Below are positions 22,436-35,764 of a stretch of DNA of 64,000 nucleotides, in pieces. Source of the DNA: Lithospermum erythrorhizon (lineage: Eukaryota > Streptophyta > Magnoliopsida > Boraginales > Boraginaceae). The translations under genes were made by a program, and so were the position numbers. Position 1 is the stretch's first letter. Each line of letters opens with the position of its first letter. The stretch lies in the NCBI GenBank assembly GCA_019722365.1, contig JADFUC010002223.1:1-64000 (forward strand), read 5' to 3'. The notes under the pieces were generated by a model. The model was given only the letters and a program-made list of their open reading frames with translations. It was not told the DNA's origin and did no database searches.

Positions 22436-22469
22436 CGTGTCAGCTTCCTGGTCATGTGGATTTCGAGTA

Positions 22470-24610
22470 GGTATAAGTGTCGATCCTCAAAAGTTGGAAG
22501 TTCAAGGATGCACTGAACACCCACGAGTGTTACCGGAATAAGCCTTCTGGTCTGGGATGATACTATCTAGAGATTTATATGGTGACTTCAATTATTACCA
22601 CACCCATGACCAAAGTTGACTGCAGCGGAGTTCCATTTGTTTCGAGCGGATTGTGAACAGCCGCTTCAACGAAATAAAAGAGAATGACTACCGCGCCAAT
22701 TATCGAATTCTTCCGTCAGACGTGACGGCCACGTCAGGTATAAATACGCCACATCGTGGTCGGGATGCGTGCCACCCAACATGGTGTGAGAAGCCATGAT
22801 CACGACAAATGGTGAATCAGCGAGAAGGATTACCCGACGCACGATTCGGGAACTAGTCGCAATCAAGGCTCGCACTTAAGATCTGGAGGCATTATTTGTA
22901 CGCGCGACTTGCAAAATTTTTACCTATCACAAAGTTTGAAATACCTCCCGACGCAGTGAGATTTGAACTGAGGCAAATGGGCATTTGACGAAGTTTATTA
23001 GTGATTACGATGTTTCCATCGAGCATCATCTAGAGCATAACGCGCGGCCGATGACCGAGTCGTAGTGAGCAGGTTATGAGCCAATAATGAAATGGCAACT
23101 TGGTGTTAATTTTGGAATGGGAGTTGATGGCGTTTGTTGGCAAATAAGAGTTCAACTGGTTCTTCTTGGATCGAATACCGAGGGCAACAAAAGACGAAAT
23201 TGCAAAAAGATAATTGGGAAGCAATGAAGCAAATCGACCAGGGCGAGAGACGATGGAGCCTCCTTACAATGCATGGTAGATTATTCAGGCTCTTAATCTC
23301 GTGGAGTCGGGGTATGAGATTTTGGACGGCTCATAATGCTTCATATAGTAGGCATCCCGGTGGCACAGCATGTATGTAGACTTAAGAGCAAATAGACAAG
23401 TGCTCCACGAAGAGGGAAATCACGAATTTTATCAAAATGTCCGACTCACAACAGTGAAAGATCGTAACACCGACATCCACGGGCTATCAGAACCTTCCTA
23501 TTCCGCAGAGTGGACTCGTTGGGAGCATATTATGATGGGACTTTATTTTTGGACTCCCGAGGACGCTGGTAAAGAATTACTGCATTTCAGCGACAAGGAT
23601 GTGACTGGCCGAAATCAAATTTCATTTTTGCTCAATTAAATCGACTACTCATTCCGGCATTGGCTTGTGTTGTAATGTGGATCAAATTGTGCGACAGATG
23701 GAGGTCGGGTATCCATTATATCATATCGAGACGCTTAGATTCACCTGCATTTTTGGAAAGGATTGTGAAAGAGATTGGGGACGAGGTCAATTTGAGTACA
23801 TCATTTCATCCACAAATGACGGTAGTCGAGAGAACAACTCAAACATTGGAGGATAAGTGTCATGGCCTGCTGTGTTGAATTTTTCCGTAAATTGGAATGA
23901 TGAATCGCTTAAAAATGGAGTTTCGTATATACAATAGCTTCCACGCCAGTATCAATGCACCATTCGGCGCACAGACGGCAGAAATGCAGGGACTCCAGCT
24001 TGTCGGAATGAAGTAGAGATAAAAGCGTACGTGTCAAAGTTGGTGGAAAGTGTCGCGGAGAGAATAAATTGATACAACAACACCGAAAGCGGCGCAAGAT
24101 AGACAAAGATGTACGCAGATCGTCAGCCAAAGGATTTAACGCTTCAAATCAAGTATAAAGTATTCTTGAGAATATCCCGGGAGCGCTTGAGATTCGGGAA
24201 GAGAGGAAGTCGAGTCCCCGATATATCTGGCCCGTATGAGATTTTGGGCGTGAGTCGTCCGCGTGCCTATCGCTTAGCGCCGGGCTTCCGACTGACAGAC
24301 CATAATGTCTTCCACGTGTCACAAGCTTGGCAAAGTATATCCTGCATCGAATCCCATATTTAGAGTCACAAACCAACGGAGTTGAGAGACCTTACGATGA
24401 AGAGAAACCGTGAAAATTTTGATCGTAAGGGAAAAGTGTTGCGAATAAAGTTGTGGCTTTAGTGAAGGCTACATGCAATCATGAGCCGAGGAAGTTTACG
24501 CGAACAGAGTACGCCGTAAGTCAATATCCACATCTTTTGAATTAGAAATAGTTCTTAAATTTTGTGCTATAATATGTGTAATATGAATTACTATGAGGAT
24601 GAGTAAGCCG
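22470..24610 (+). pseudogene. gypsy V pol relic: RT end, RNase H, integrase, C-terminal tail
   Basis: RT end begins VDPQKLEV near 22475. RNase H is recognised by ALKIWRHYLYA at 22870-22900. Integrase follows: zinc-finger region with HNASYSRHPGG near 23330, WEHIMMG near 23525 (WEHIxMDF expected, so the first catalytic Asp is not in frame), then SFHPQMTVVERTTQTLED at about 23800-23850, which retains the Glu region. The C-terminal part at 24109-24363 contains YADRQPKDLTLQIK, KVFLRIS, GPYEIL and HNVFHVSQ. Further RKEKV and VALV-like remnants lie at 24420-24530. Frames shift repeatedly. The protein is not functional. Confidence 0.85.
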
Positions 24611-24639
24611 AGACGGGTACGATCTAGCAGGCTGATGAA

Positions 24640-24660
24640 AGGAATTTCGAGGACTAAATT
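24640..24660 (+). other. gypsy V region upstream of 3' LTR (polypurine tract)
   Basis: GGAATTTCGAGGACTAAATTT resembles the sequence found immediately before the 3' LTR in many plant chromoviruses (TTTCGAGGACGAAATTC type). Confidence 0.6.
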
Positions 24661-24674
24661 TTATTAAGTCGTGG

Positions 24675-27050
24675 CATCAAATAGCCCGTTCGCATAAGCA
24701 ATTGTTTATGAGATTTAGTTGCCCTGTCGAAAGGTTTTACTGCTAAAGTTAAATTTAAATCTAATAATGATAATATGGGTCAATGATAATATATCTCGAG
24801 GATGTAAATTGACGGTAATGGCCTAATTATGTCAGTGGAACCGGTAAGGTTTCAAATTCATGAACCAAACGACCTAAACTCCACTTTAAGGTCCCACCTG
24901 GCCACCTCACTAACTTCTTAACCTTTATCCTCACTCCCTAACCTTATCATCAAAATCATTCTTCCATAAGTGAAGTGGCCGAACTACCCCTCTCACTCTC
25001 TTTCCCCTTGGATTTTTTTTCATTTCTTGGCAAATCTCGCGAATCTACCATAATCTCGCTTTACATCTATCGCTCATCAAAGGTAATGTAGCTTTAATCT
25101 TCAAATCTCCTCATTTTAGGCTATAGTTGACTATTTGACGGTTTGACTTTTATGTTGACTTTAGATCTTGACTTTATTATATGATGTAAATGCTACCAAG
25201 TCAGAAGTTTGTGGATTTGAGGTGACTTTTGAGTTGATTATCAGTTGTAAAGTGGTATGTTTGACGGTTGACTTAGCGAATTTTTTTCGAATTAACTTTA
25301 AATTGTAGTAGTAGGAGATTAGAGGACTTAATATAGTTATTGGAATAGAATTATTGGCTCGATACGATGCGTAGACGCCGAGAAAGTTCGGGGGAAAGTC
25401 AGATAAAAGATTTAGTGTTTGAATCGAGGTTGTATTTAATGGTTTAATTAGTTGGCAATTGATTGTCGATTGATTAGAATGCGACAAAGTGTTATTGTCG
25501 GGATAATAGCTGACGACCTAATATCAGATTTTTGCGAAAAGCCGCGTACCGTAATCCACTTACATCGGAATATTTGTAGTTTATACTAATCTAGATGTAA
25601 TGATCAAGTAAGTGGTAGTAAATTTGAATCGAGACGGGTATAATACTCGGGTTTATATAGACGTTAAGAGAGGTTATCCTACGGAACGTGTTATAATGTA
25701 TAATTCTTTGAACAGAGCTGTACCGACCTCGCATTTGCGACTACTCCAGAGTTAACACACGCTGCCTCTGAAGTAGTACAAATCTCACGATAAACCCTTC
25801 ATATATTGCGTTATATTTTGCATGTGTTGTCTTCGAACTATTCTGAGCATGCCAGATTGGCAAGGATTGCGGATTCATATGAAATAATTGAGATTAAGTG
25901 ATTAATATTATGTGTAAATTCCGATTAATGATTCATATGGCGAAATAATTTTGAGATTATGAGGTATATTATGAGATAATTGGAGATTATAATTTTACTA
26001 TGAGATAGTGGTATTTATGATTTATATTACGACAGTTGTGAATATGATTCTCGTTATGAGATCGCTGTGGGTATGCCACTCTGCGCGAGATCGCTGGCAC
26101 GCCACCACTACAGCTGTGGTCATTGCGGTGTGGTCAGGTAAAAGTGTACGTGTTTTGATTGCTTTATTTGTTATTTTATGAGCGCACTCCTAATCGGAGT
26201 AATTTTATGCATGATATCATACATATATCCCCCATGATTCGGAGGGGTTCTCTCAAAAGTTTTATTATGCACATTGAAGTATGAATGGGTCGGGAGCGAT
26301 GGAGGAGGCCTCATATTGCATTATTCTGAGCGATTCCTCATACAGTATTATTCGAGCGATTCCTCTATACGTGTATTATTTGTGGAGTGATTCCCTCATC
26401 TGCTTACTACTCATGGCGCTGATTCTCATTCGGTTTAATTTTGTGCGTTGAGACTGCTTCCCTTAAACGAATAGCATTGCTGACGCAAGTTATAAAACAT
26501 TATGTGATATCAGATGGTAGAACTCTATGTGATTTGTGTTCGCTATTCATTACGTGGGTTCGGTTAATGTATATACATATTATATATAAGCATGATTATA
26601 TGTGATCAAGTAAAACTGCGGGTATTTGTATTCACTACCTTAATAGGCCGACTCCCTTTTCTACGGGCGCTGCTTATGCCTGTGTCTCTAGAGCTTATCG
26701 TGAGCGTGGCTTTAGATCTCAGATTGTAGCCGCTAAGATCATAAAGTGAAAGCAAGGCATATAAGTCCTCATGAGTTATTCCTCAAGTGGTCGACTGTAT
26801 AGTTCTAGACTCAAGCACAGATTTTCATTGCGGGTCCGTTGTCATACTTTCTCCGCTGTTGTATTTTTGATTCTCAGATATCCTCGGTCAGATTATTCGA
26901 AAGGATTTGCATTTGTTGTCCGGTTATTTTGGCTGATGTGTTATCGAGCACCACGACGGAATGTAGAGTTTTGTCATTATTAATACAGATCATATTTGTT
27001 ATTGTATCCATCGACGGGTGACTCGTGTACGTGTTGTTAATGATCTTAAC
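24675..27050 (+). repeat. 3' LTR of gypsy V
   Basis: About 2.4 kb with no coding capacity, sharing its first 1.3 kb with 21130-22435 and most of its length with 36800-39000. Shared blocks with the latter include TTATGTGTAAATTCC, TATGAGATCGCTGTGG, repeated GAGCGATTCCTC motifs (26310-26410) and the end segment CATCGACxGxxACTC. The exact end is estimated from the comparison. Confidence 0.75.
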
Positions 27051-27055
27051 CTCGT

Positions 27056-28000
27056 AAATTGACTAAAGCGGTCAAGACATTGCGATTATCAAGCACGAGT
27101 CATTTTCATTGGGAGAATAATAACTTACCAATGTCGACACTTAAACATCCTTTTCACTTTCATCCTTCAACACGATTTACAAAGACGTTTTCTAAGTTCG
27201 ACATAAACACTATCGTGTTACTTCAAAAAAGGGTGGAGAATGGAATGTCAATCTTCACGAGGGATCTCGAAGAAATTGTGAAGTTGTTTGGCTCCCCACT
27301 AGTGTTAGATGTTTTTGGAATTTGAAGGACATTGTCATTAGGGACTTTAATGTTGTTTCTTTTAGTTATGAACAATGTAATAGCCGTAAAGGCTCCAAAC
27401 ATTTATTTTTTCATTAATATATTACATTATTAATAAAAAAAAGGATTTATTTTGAAAAGCGATTATTTAAAAAATAATTACTAAATTACCCCATTTAAAA
27501 TGACTTAACGGTCAAAGTAGGGGTCAACCAGAAATAATGACCTATATGGAAGGTTTTTGAATGTTCAATGGATGAAATGAAAAAAAGTGTTAAAGAATGG
27601 AAGTTGAATGAAAGAGATAATGGGGACACGTACGGGTATCGCTTGCCCTTGCTTTTAATTATTATCAATAAAATAACATTAAAATCTCTTTTTTACATGA
27701 AACAAATTATAGTAATGTCGAAAACATTATCATATACATATGAACAATGACTTTAGCATAGAACAAATATTTATATATATTAAAGTATATATAGACCGAA
27801 TTTTAATATATTCAATACATTAAATATTTAATCTAGTTGTTCATGAACAACTTAAACAATGTATGTTTAACATAATTTAGTCGAAATATATATACTTAAA
27901 GCAAGATCATGATGCCACTGAAAGAAAATTATATGCATAACTTGAACAAAATCAAATAAACATATAAAAAGGATCGCTTCAAATCTAAATCAATCGGAAC
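27056..28000. other. AT-rich sequence, no gene recognised
   Basis: An 88-codon plus-strand frame at 27059-27325 is open but matches no family I know and lies against an LTR end. The remainder is AT-rich with no motif. Confidence 0.35.
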
Positions 28001-29560
28001 ACTAACAGTGATGCCAACGGAAGCCCAGCAACAAAAACTTTCCCAAAGCCTATAACATCTATCCAAAATCTCCAAGAATAGTGCCTCAATTTGGTCCACA
28101 CTAGGAGGGGTTGAATCCTGTAGTCGGGTCTGCTAGAACACGGATGAATTGGATGATAAAATCAAAGCAAGAACATTATTCTTGCACTTGACATTTTGGG
28201 CTATTACAAACGGGAGGGGGCCAAAAATCTTCTCCCTGGGTTTTGGTATTTGTTCCATATCTTAAACTTAATAAATCTCCAAGTATATATATGCATATAC
28301 TTAACCTAGTAGCCCGGTCGGATTAGTTAATGAACCGATTCGTTTAAGAAAATAACTCGTTAATGTCTTATCGAATTATAACAAGCTCAACTAACTAAAT
28401 GATTAATTGAACTTAACAAGTCAATTAATTCGGGTTCAACCAAAATATATTTCACACGTGTTGGGTGATTATCCGAATTGAGAATCCCACTGATTAAATC
28501 AACTTCCCAATTTAGCAAATGCGATTTTAATTCATTCATGAAATATAACCCAACTTCACTATACGCTACATGAATCTTCTGCGCCGTATAGCAAATTTAT
28601 ATCAATATCGTTGAAATCAACGAGAATTGATTCCCTTTTTTGTTGCGCCCGCCGCGACAATCACAGACAATTCATTTACCGGCTCGTTAAACGGCATTAC
28701 CGTAACTTAGTGTTCACCTTAGTAATTGTATATCACTACAGCGCGTTCTCATGATAATTTAAGGAATTCATGAGCGATCATAGATCTTACTCATTAATCA
28801 TAATAATAAGCACGGCCAATTATTATTATACAACTTACTATCCGGTACTGGGCGTCACACACATACAATGATATTCAATAATATTTCATGAACGAAATTA
28901 AACGAGACTCAGATATCGAGAAACGTGATCTCTCAATATTTATATATTTGTCAAATATATGTCGATGAACATCAATCAAGTTAAACTTGTAGTTTATCAA
29001 TTGCTAATTGAAATTGACTTAATAACTCGGATAAGTTATTCATCAGTTGACTCATTAGTATTTTAATTGACTCAAGTTAATTAAAATGTAACAACTCACT
29101 AGTAACTCATTATTTAATTGTAAGCTCACACCTGTCTAATTAAGTTAACGAGTTAAACCGATTTTAACGCACGAAATTTGGGACTTGGTATTTAAAGAGG
29201 GATTCGTTTTTTTATCATAAGAATCATAATATAAAAACCTCAACCCCTCTGTGATACGCCTCTCCCCATGTAATTGGAAGAGTTTTATTCAATTTCATTT
29301 CATTCAAATCCCCTAGCAAAGCTCAAGTACTGCCCGCTTCCTCTTGGTGTGTGCAATCTGCAGGACATCATTTCCTGTGGGTGTCAACAAGCTGAGAGGA
29401 TTTTTGAAGGGCAAACACGCGAGGTTGATTGTGGGAGGGATTCGTCTGCTTCGCTCACAGAATGTAAGAATTCTTTTATTCACATTTGTATTTTGTATTT
29501 AGATTAATATACACACTCGAGGATCCGGGATGTATGAATTGGTGTTTAGCATCTAATAAA
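28001..29560. other. unassigned non-coding block, LTR-like in composition
   Basis: About 1.5 kb with few open frames and several diverged short repeats around AACTCATTA, TTAATTGA and TTAATTAA, and a more GC-rich end at 29320-29470. It could be an LTR of another element, but no partner copy or PBS was found in the window. Confidence 0.3.
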
Positions 29561-29599
29561 TTCATACTAGATTCTAACAAATATAATATAAATTAATAT

Positions 29600-29870
29600 T
29601 ATTATAATGGGGCTTACGCATTTAGACGCTTCAATTTGGCATAACTTCCGATATTATCGTGAGAACCCAACTAGTAATTACAAGGCTAATTGGCCGTTTG
29701 CCCTCTCTACTATGGTTATCTTGTCAAGTTGCCCCCTGAACTTTGGCATCTTGTCACTACGCCCGAACTTCTCTACTGCTCAAGATTGCCCCTCAAACTC
29801 CCACTCTGGTCGATTGCCCCTCAACCTGTTTTTTTACATTTTAAAGTCCAAACAATAGCTTTCATGTGAA
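29600..29870 (+). repeat. dispersed repeat with GCCCCTGAACTT-type motifs
   Basis: Three or four diverged units of about 35-40 bases follow one another at 29695-29830: CAAGTTGCCCCCTGAACTTT, CACTACGCCCGAACTT, AAGATTGCCCCTCAAACT and CGATTGCCCCTCAACCTG. Such TTGCCCCTGAACTTTG units are common in plant dispersed repeats and MITE-like elements. No terminal repeats were resolved. Confidence 0.5.
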
Positions 29871-30139
29871 ATGACTACATTTCCCTTTATATGATCATAT
29901 CGAGCTTTGTGCTTTCGTCATGGCTGGCCCCGCGCGGCTACGTCTAAAAGATGGTCGAGTCAAGTTGCCGATATCCGAGTGTTCTTGTTAAGTCTAAATT
30001 TTTCTTCTTTCGCTGATCACGACCGCTGGCGACGCCACCCTAAGATTTTATCGAATCAAGCAGCATCCTGGGGGAAGCGTCAGGATTTAATCATATTCGC
30101 TGGGTTGCAGTTCTTAACATACAAGCTGCTCTGCTAAGA

Positions 30140-33100
30140 ATTCTCATTTAATACACACTGGATGCATGCTTTTATCTCGATAATGGTTCCTACTGGGTCG
30201 GGCATTTTATTTTTTCACTTTCGATAACAAAGATATGGAAAGATGCAACTCAAGCGTAAAGTTTGGAAACCAGACATTAAGATATACTGGTGGTTGGAAT
30301 TTTGTCAGAGAAAGAGATACCAAAGACAGTTGGGAAAGAAATCTATAATGCTTCTGAGTCGGGGAGTTGTTGAGCGGTTGAGTATTTATGTAAATTTGCG
30401 AGTATTAAGGATAACTGCATTGCGGTATAAGATTGTTGATCCTGACGCGTGAAGTTAAATTCCATGAGCCCGAAATAATCAGGAAGAAATAAGCCAGTGA
30501 TAATTACGATAGCTTGGACCCGTTGTTAAAAGGGTAGAGGGATTAATTAGCCCACGACGTGACGGGCCACTCGTGAAAACGTAAGCAGTTAATGAATCTG
30601 TTGTCCGATGTGGGGTACGAATTCGGTGAGGCGCAAGAGAAGATGTGAAGTGTCGTGAATAGGTCGATATTGAAAATTCTATTTCAATGATAACGAGGAA
30701 TCGAGGATGTTCGAAATGGAAATTTTTGCCGTGAAACCGTTGTTACGATTGGGTGATCATATGAGGTTATCGATCTGTATGTATCGAATATGATTGCACA
30801 TCCGAAATATTGGAAAAAAAAATTTTGGTATCGTAAAATTGCTGCCATGAAGTACTTACCAGAGAATATAAAGTCGATTTAATGTAACCGAGTAGATTGG
30901 GGATAAAAAAATGAATATTTTAGTTGATCGTCATTATGAAGTTCGAGTTGCTTAAGTTGTGAAGTGTCATGAAGAATAAAGTGAAAAAAAGAGAAAAAGA
31001 AATTTTGGGACTCGGGAGAAAGAAACTATGTTTAGTAGTACTGCTAATAAAACTTGAGACCGGATATATAAGTGTCAATAATTTTATGAAATATGATCTA
31101 GCGAATGCGATATATTATTTAAAGCTAATGATAAATAGGGGAATTTTAAATCACGACAGATTAGGTCAAACGAAATTTTTTAAGGTTGTTAATGTACGAC
31201 AAGCTGCGTATAATCGCATTTCATGATGAGCGGAAGCACGGAATAACCACGGGAATGCATGACATGGAGTATATGAAGATACCGCGTAGATACGTGAGTC
31301 AGAATGTATGAATCGGGCGGAGAAAGTATGAAATTAAGATATAAATTTGGTAATAGTCGAGCATCAAAGATTTAACTAACGGCAATTTGGTTGTTCGAGT
31401 ATTCAAGGAAAAGACAATACGAGAAAGGAATGATGATTTCTCTCAAGACTCGAGTATATCAGATGTAATTATATATAACCAAGCACGTCGATTGGGGAAA
31501 ATTTGAATTTAGTTTAGATTTAGCCGAAAGTGGAGTTATAAGAGGCGCACTTCATAAACTATGGTTAAGTAGACGCGGAATACGGTTAACGCAAAGGTTA
31601 AAATGAATCAAAGGTACGGATTTGGTTCTTGTCGTGAATAGAAAGATTACGACATTCAAGGCGAGCAAGTGGGAGTAAATGTTTTGGATATTATATCAAG
31701 CTTTCAAGACAGTGGATAATCAACAAAGTGCTCTCAATTCCAAAGGCTGAGATAAATTTTTCAAGGATGAGTTGAGGTTATAAACGGAGTTCTCGTGAAA
31801 TTATAAGATTCAAATACCGGCTCGGCCGAGGAGGTCGGGACTAACAAGAAGGGAAATTAGTGGGAATTAGTAAGTGAATATCAATGAATTGGATTTCACT
31901 TATAAGAGAAATACGATGGTTAATGTATCTAGTGTCATAAATGGAAATATTTATTTAAGTGGATAATATATCAGAGCTAATGACGCGACGCTAATGTTAG
32001 TTCTAAGGATTAATTAATGGACTAATGAAGCTATGTGATGAAGTCGACAAAATCCTCAAGTGGAAAATGGAGTATTAACAAGTTGGGCAGAATATACGTG
32101 TCACTAATAATTCAGAGCATAGTTATGTTAACGAGCTCACTGCTGGAATATACCTTAGACTCTAGAAGTTTTCAAAGACAAGTGACTGAGAATAATTGGT
32201 ATCAATACGAGAGGAAGAGAGAGAGTCGCCGACCCATAACTCTGCAGATACCGAAAAAATTTATACTCATGATCGATGATGAATTTGGAGAAACGCTTAA
32301 TAAGGATAATAATTGAATTGTTACGAGTAGATCTACAAGTTTTCTCTCTATGCGTCGAATCATTATGTGAAGTGTGGTACAAGGTTTATGAGCAATTATA
32401 AGATTCTCGCGGATTTGTAATGATCATGCAGAAGTCGTAGCCAAGACGTTAAAACGTTTCATAAGCAAGTAATGATAAAGCGAAAGTCGATGTTAATTAG
32501 AATACAACAAAGGGAATTCATGAATTCAAGGACAAACAGGTGGGAATGCTATGTGTTGATTCAAGATAAAAGGCCTTATCGAGAGTAGTGACTATTGTAC
32601 GAGGATATAAGATGTATCAAGTTGTAAGACCCGAGTTAACAGATGATAATTTGGGCAAGAGGAAAGTTGCTCACGGCTTCAACTTCCAAGCCGCCGTTAG
32701 GGACGGCACCATCGGAAGCTATCAAGAGACGTCAATTCTAATATCAATAAAACGAGACGAGAGGAAAGGAAAAATGACTCTAATGAAATACAAGTTAACT
32801 CCTGGCGAAATATTGAAACCTGAACTCGATATGACTACAACCGAGAATAAGTTTCGATATGTTAAATTATCAGCGAATGACATCGCTTAATACTATAATA
32901 TAGCTAAGTGAACATAAATGAGAATTCATAAAGTACCACGAGAAGCCGAGGTCTAACGAACGTAGGAAGTCAATACTGGCACGACTAACTATTCTAGGTG
33001 GGGTTATGCTAACGATATCACGGTAATACGGTTACGGGAGCGAGGAATACGGTAGATTGAAATTTTCAATTTGATCGAAACCGAGACACTAAAGCGTGAT

Positions 33101-33205
33101 TACAAAAAAGTGTAAATATCGATACTATCGAGCTGCGAATAAGCTGTTACGATGCGGGGTTATTAAGCAGCGCGCTGAACGATCGACGACGTCGTAGCAC
33201 GGATT

Positions 33206-33260
<55 letters not shown>

Positions 33261-34140
33261 GCATGTCAGTTGGAATTATCATGCGAATCTGGACAGTTGA
33301 TAAATCATGTAGCATTCAAATATATATGATGTTATCAACAGCTTCCAGGTATATGCTATGCATGGTGAAATTGAGATAATGATAACTTTACGGTTAAGAT
33401 GTTACGGTACTTATTACGGTGTCGATATAAATGAAATGACAAAGTAGGTGAAAGACACAAATGACGTCAATTTCCATAATGAATGCATTTAAATCACGAT
33501 GGTACGAGAACGGTAAACGAACGTATATGAAGTTGCATTGCGGTAATGATCACGAACGGCGATGCTGATGCTATATATATACATACCAGATTATAGCAGT
33601 TTGTTATGTGGATATAACTATAAATTGGGCGAAGTGGTGTTTTAGAGGTATAAACGCGAGCATTTAAACGCGGGTTATCAAAGGACAGACATATGTTAGT
33701 TGTAATGCCGGGAAACCTGGTGTATTTATCGTATACGATGCCAAGATAATCAGTAATAAACAATTTGATGAGTGGGGTTTTGATAAGAGAATTTACTTGC
33801 ACATTAATGAACTGACAATAATAATGCAGTGATACGATTTAATACCTAATTACGAAAGTGGATACTAAATATATCGCATTTATACGATATTGATTTCGGA
33901 GCGCATTATCGATGGCTGATTTATGATATTGATAACATGATAAAATACGAAGTCAATTTGTTGTTACGCATTACGAGATAATAGAGGAAGATATCAAGCC
34001 AATGACGCTTACGCATTACGATACGACAGATTACAGAATATCCAAATAAGAAGTAAGTAATATTCGGTAATGCGGTAATAACCTGCCTGCATTTCAATAT
34101 TATTGAAATAGTATACTAGGCGCCGGTGGAGTATTTCGAG
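30140..34140. other. 4 kb unassigned sequence, possible decayed gypsy interior
   Basis: No frame longer than 100 codons and no catalytic motif on either strand could be recognised. The dinucleotide style (frequent CGA, AAGT, ATTTAG) resembles the neighbouring LTRs. Near 34135-34165 the string AGTATTTCGAGGAGAAATAA resembles the sequence preceding chromovirus 3' LTRs, so this could be the decayed interior of an element whose 3' LTR is 34170-36540. Related short segments TTCAAGG(C/A)(G/C)(A/G)A(G/A)CA(A/G)GTGGGA recur at about 31655 and 32530. This is an inference only. Confidence 0.3.
33209..33259. repeat. (AT)n microsatellite
   Basis: About 25 uninterrupted AT dinucleotides. Confidence 0.95.
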
Positions 34141-35454
34141 GAGAAATAAAATTTCGGTTGAATAGTGGAAATACAAACGAATCGGCTCACAGTATATTTC
34201 AAGTTTTGAAAATTTTAAAGTTTTAATCGAACGAATAACATTATTCGGGGGCGGTAATATAACGCAGTATATAAATTAGCTGTTAATGTTTGGAAGTTGG
34301 TTGTGGAGATAAGTTAAAACAAGAAGTATCAATTGAATTAAACGATCGGGTTTCACATAACTTAAATGAGCCAACCCATTTAAGCCCATAACCAACCAAG
34401 CGCCCAGCGGCCAAACCACTTCTTTCTTCTTCCTCGACGGCACGCCCCCTCGATTTTTCTCTTTCTTCTCGATTTCTTCCATCTACAGCTTGACCTCAAA
34501 TTTTATAGCTCTCATCATCCTCAAGCCAAGCTTCAAGGTAAAAGGCGCGATTCATAAGTATTTCAGAGATCTCCCAAGTTGACTTTTTGTTGACTTTTTG
34601 TAATTTGAATTTTATTGCTCCAATCGACTCTCGTTCTAAATTAGCTATTCTCGAGATGATATATCGTGTTAAATGGAATTTCGGACGCTTTTAGTGCCGC
34701 TGACTTTTTGGAATTTCGGGGTTGACTTTTCTAAAATGCTGATATATAAATACGTTATCGACCTTTATCAGCGATTGTTTCAAGCGAATTATTTAGCATA
34801 GGTCATGGAAGAAAAATATGTTGAAATTAGTTTCATAGGATTTTGAGTAAAGTAAACCAAGCTTCGATCGGCACGTTAAACTTAAGCCATTAGCTGGAAA
34901 AGTTGATATTTCGGGGTCATCGAATCAAGCTGGATAATGTCGGGTATTTTGCTATGTAAGTCGACGATTATGGGATTTTGTCGAGATAGTTGAATTCGGC
35001 CAATTTAATAGTCCTTGAACATAATTAGCAATCTATACTCTAAGCTTGTCAATTTGTAACTAAACGTGGGTCAAAAGTCGTGAATTTACTAAGATAAGTG
35101 GTTAAAATTATCATGAGTAGGTAATTGTAATTTCATGCTGACAGACGCGAACGTAAAGCGCATCGGACGACAGGCTGACGCTTCTTATATCATGAACCGA
35201 GGTTGGGCATTTCTATCTCAATGGTATTACCTTATGTATTTTAAACGGTGCACATGTCCTCAGAATATAATTACGCTAACGGTGTACATGTCCTCGTAAT
35301 ATAATTATGTGAGAATGGTATACATGTAACGGCGGTAATGACATGCTACGCGAAGCCATAATATGACATGTGACTCTATTCTCGCAAAGATCAAGATCAA
35401 GCTGAGGTAAACACGCTCGAACTCCCCACTCTATATTACCGCAGTAGTCTCCGT

Positions 35455-35580
35455 GGCCTTGTCGGCACTTTTGTATTTCAAGGCTTGTCGGGCACTTTCT
35501 TTGTATTTCTAAGTGGCCTTATAGGCACTTTTGTACTTGTCGGCACTTTTGGGATTTATGTGGCCTTGGCTTCAAGGTCA
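35455..35580 (+). repeat. short tandem units around TGGCCTT..GGCACTTTTG
   Basis: Four diverged units of about 25-40 bases: GGCCTTGTCGGCACTTTTGT, GGCTTGTCGGGCACTTTC, GGCCTTATAGGCACTTTTGT and TTGTCGGCACTTTTGGG. The reversed counterpart lies at 19065-19150. Confidence 0.75.
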
Positions 35581-35764
35581 TATCATTTACGACAAGTATT
35601 GTTTTAGCCGTTGCTTTAATGTCATTGGGAGTAAAGTAGTTGGTTATCAGAGGTGTCATCGGAGTTATGTGTATGACTTTGGAAGTTGACTTTATATTAG
35701 GATACGAATTCTATAAATGGATGATTGGGAGTTAAAGTGACTCCTCCTTCCTCGCAGATATGTG

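Larger units (their letters stand above)
21130..27055 (+). mobile_element. Ty3/gypsy retrotransposon V (chromovirus-like), internally deleted
   Basis: Two copies of one LTR (21130-22435 partial, 24675-27050) flank plus-strand RNase H and integrase remnants. Order RT/RNase H then integrase defines gypsy. The C-terminal HNVFHVSQ and the GxEEATWE-like tail resemble the Tekay/Del lineage. Gag, protease and most of RT are missing, because the left LTR passes directly into the end of RT at about 22440-22480. Target duplications could not be identified. Confidence 0.8.

Noticed and set aside
27059..27325. 88-codon open frame next to the gypsy V LTR
   Set aside because: No recognisable motif, no splice or promoter evidence, and its ATG sits at the LTR boundary. 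Length is within chance for this composition.
32588..32890. 100-codon plus-strand frame in the unassigned block
   Set aside because: Lysine/threonine-rich with no domain, and no continuation on either side; not enough to call a gene.
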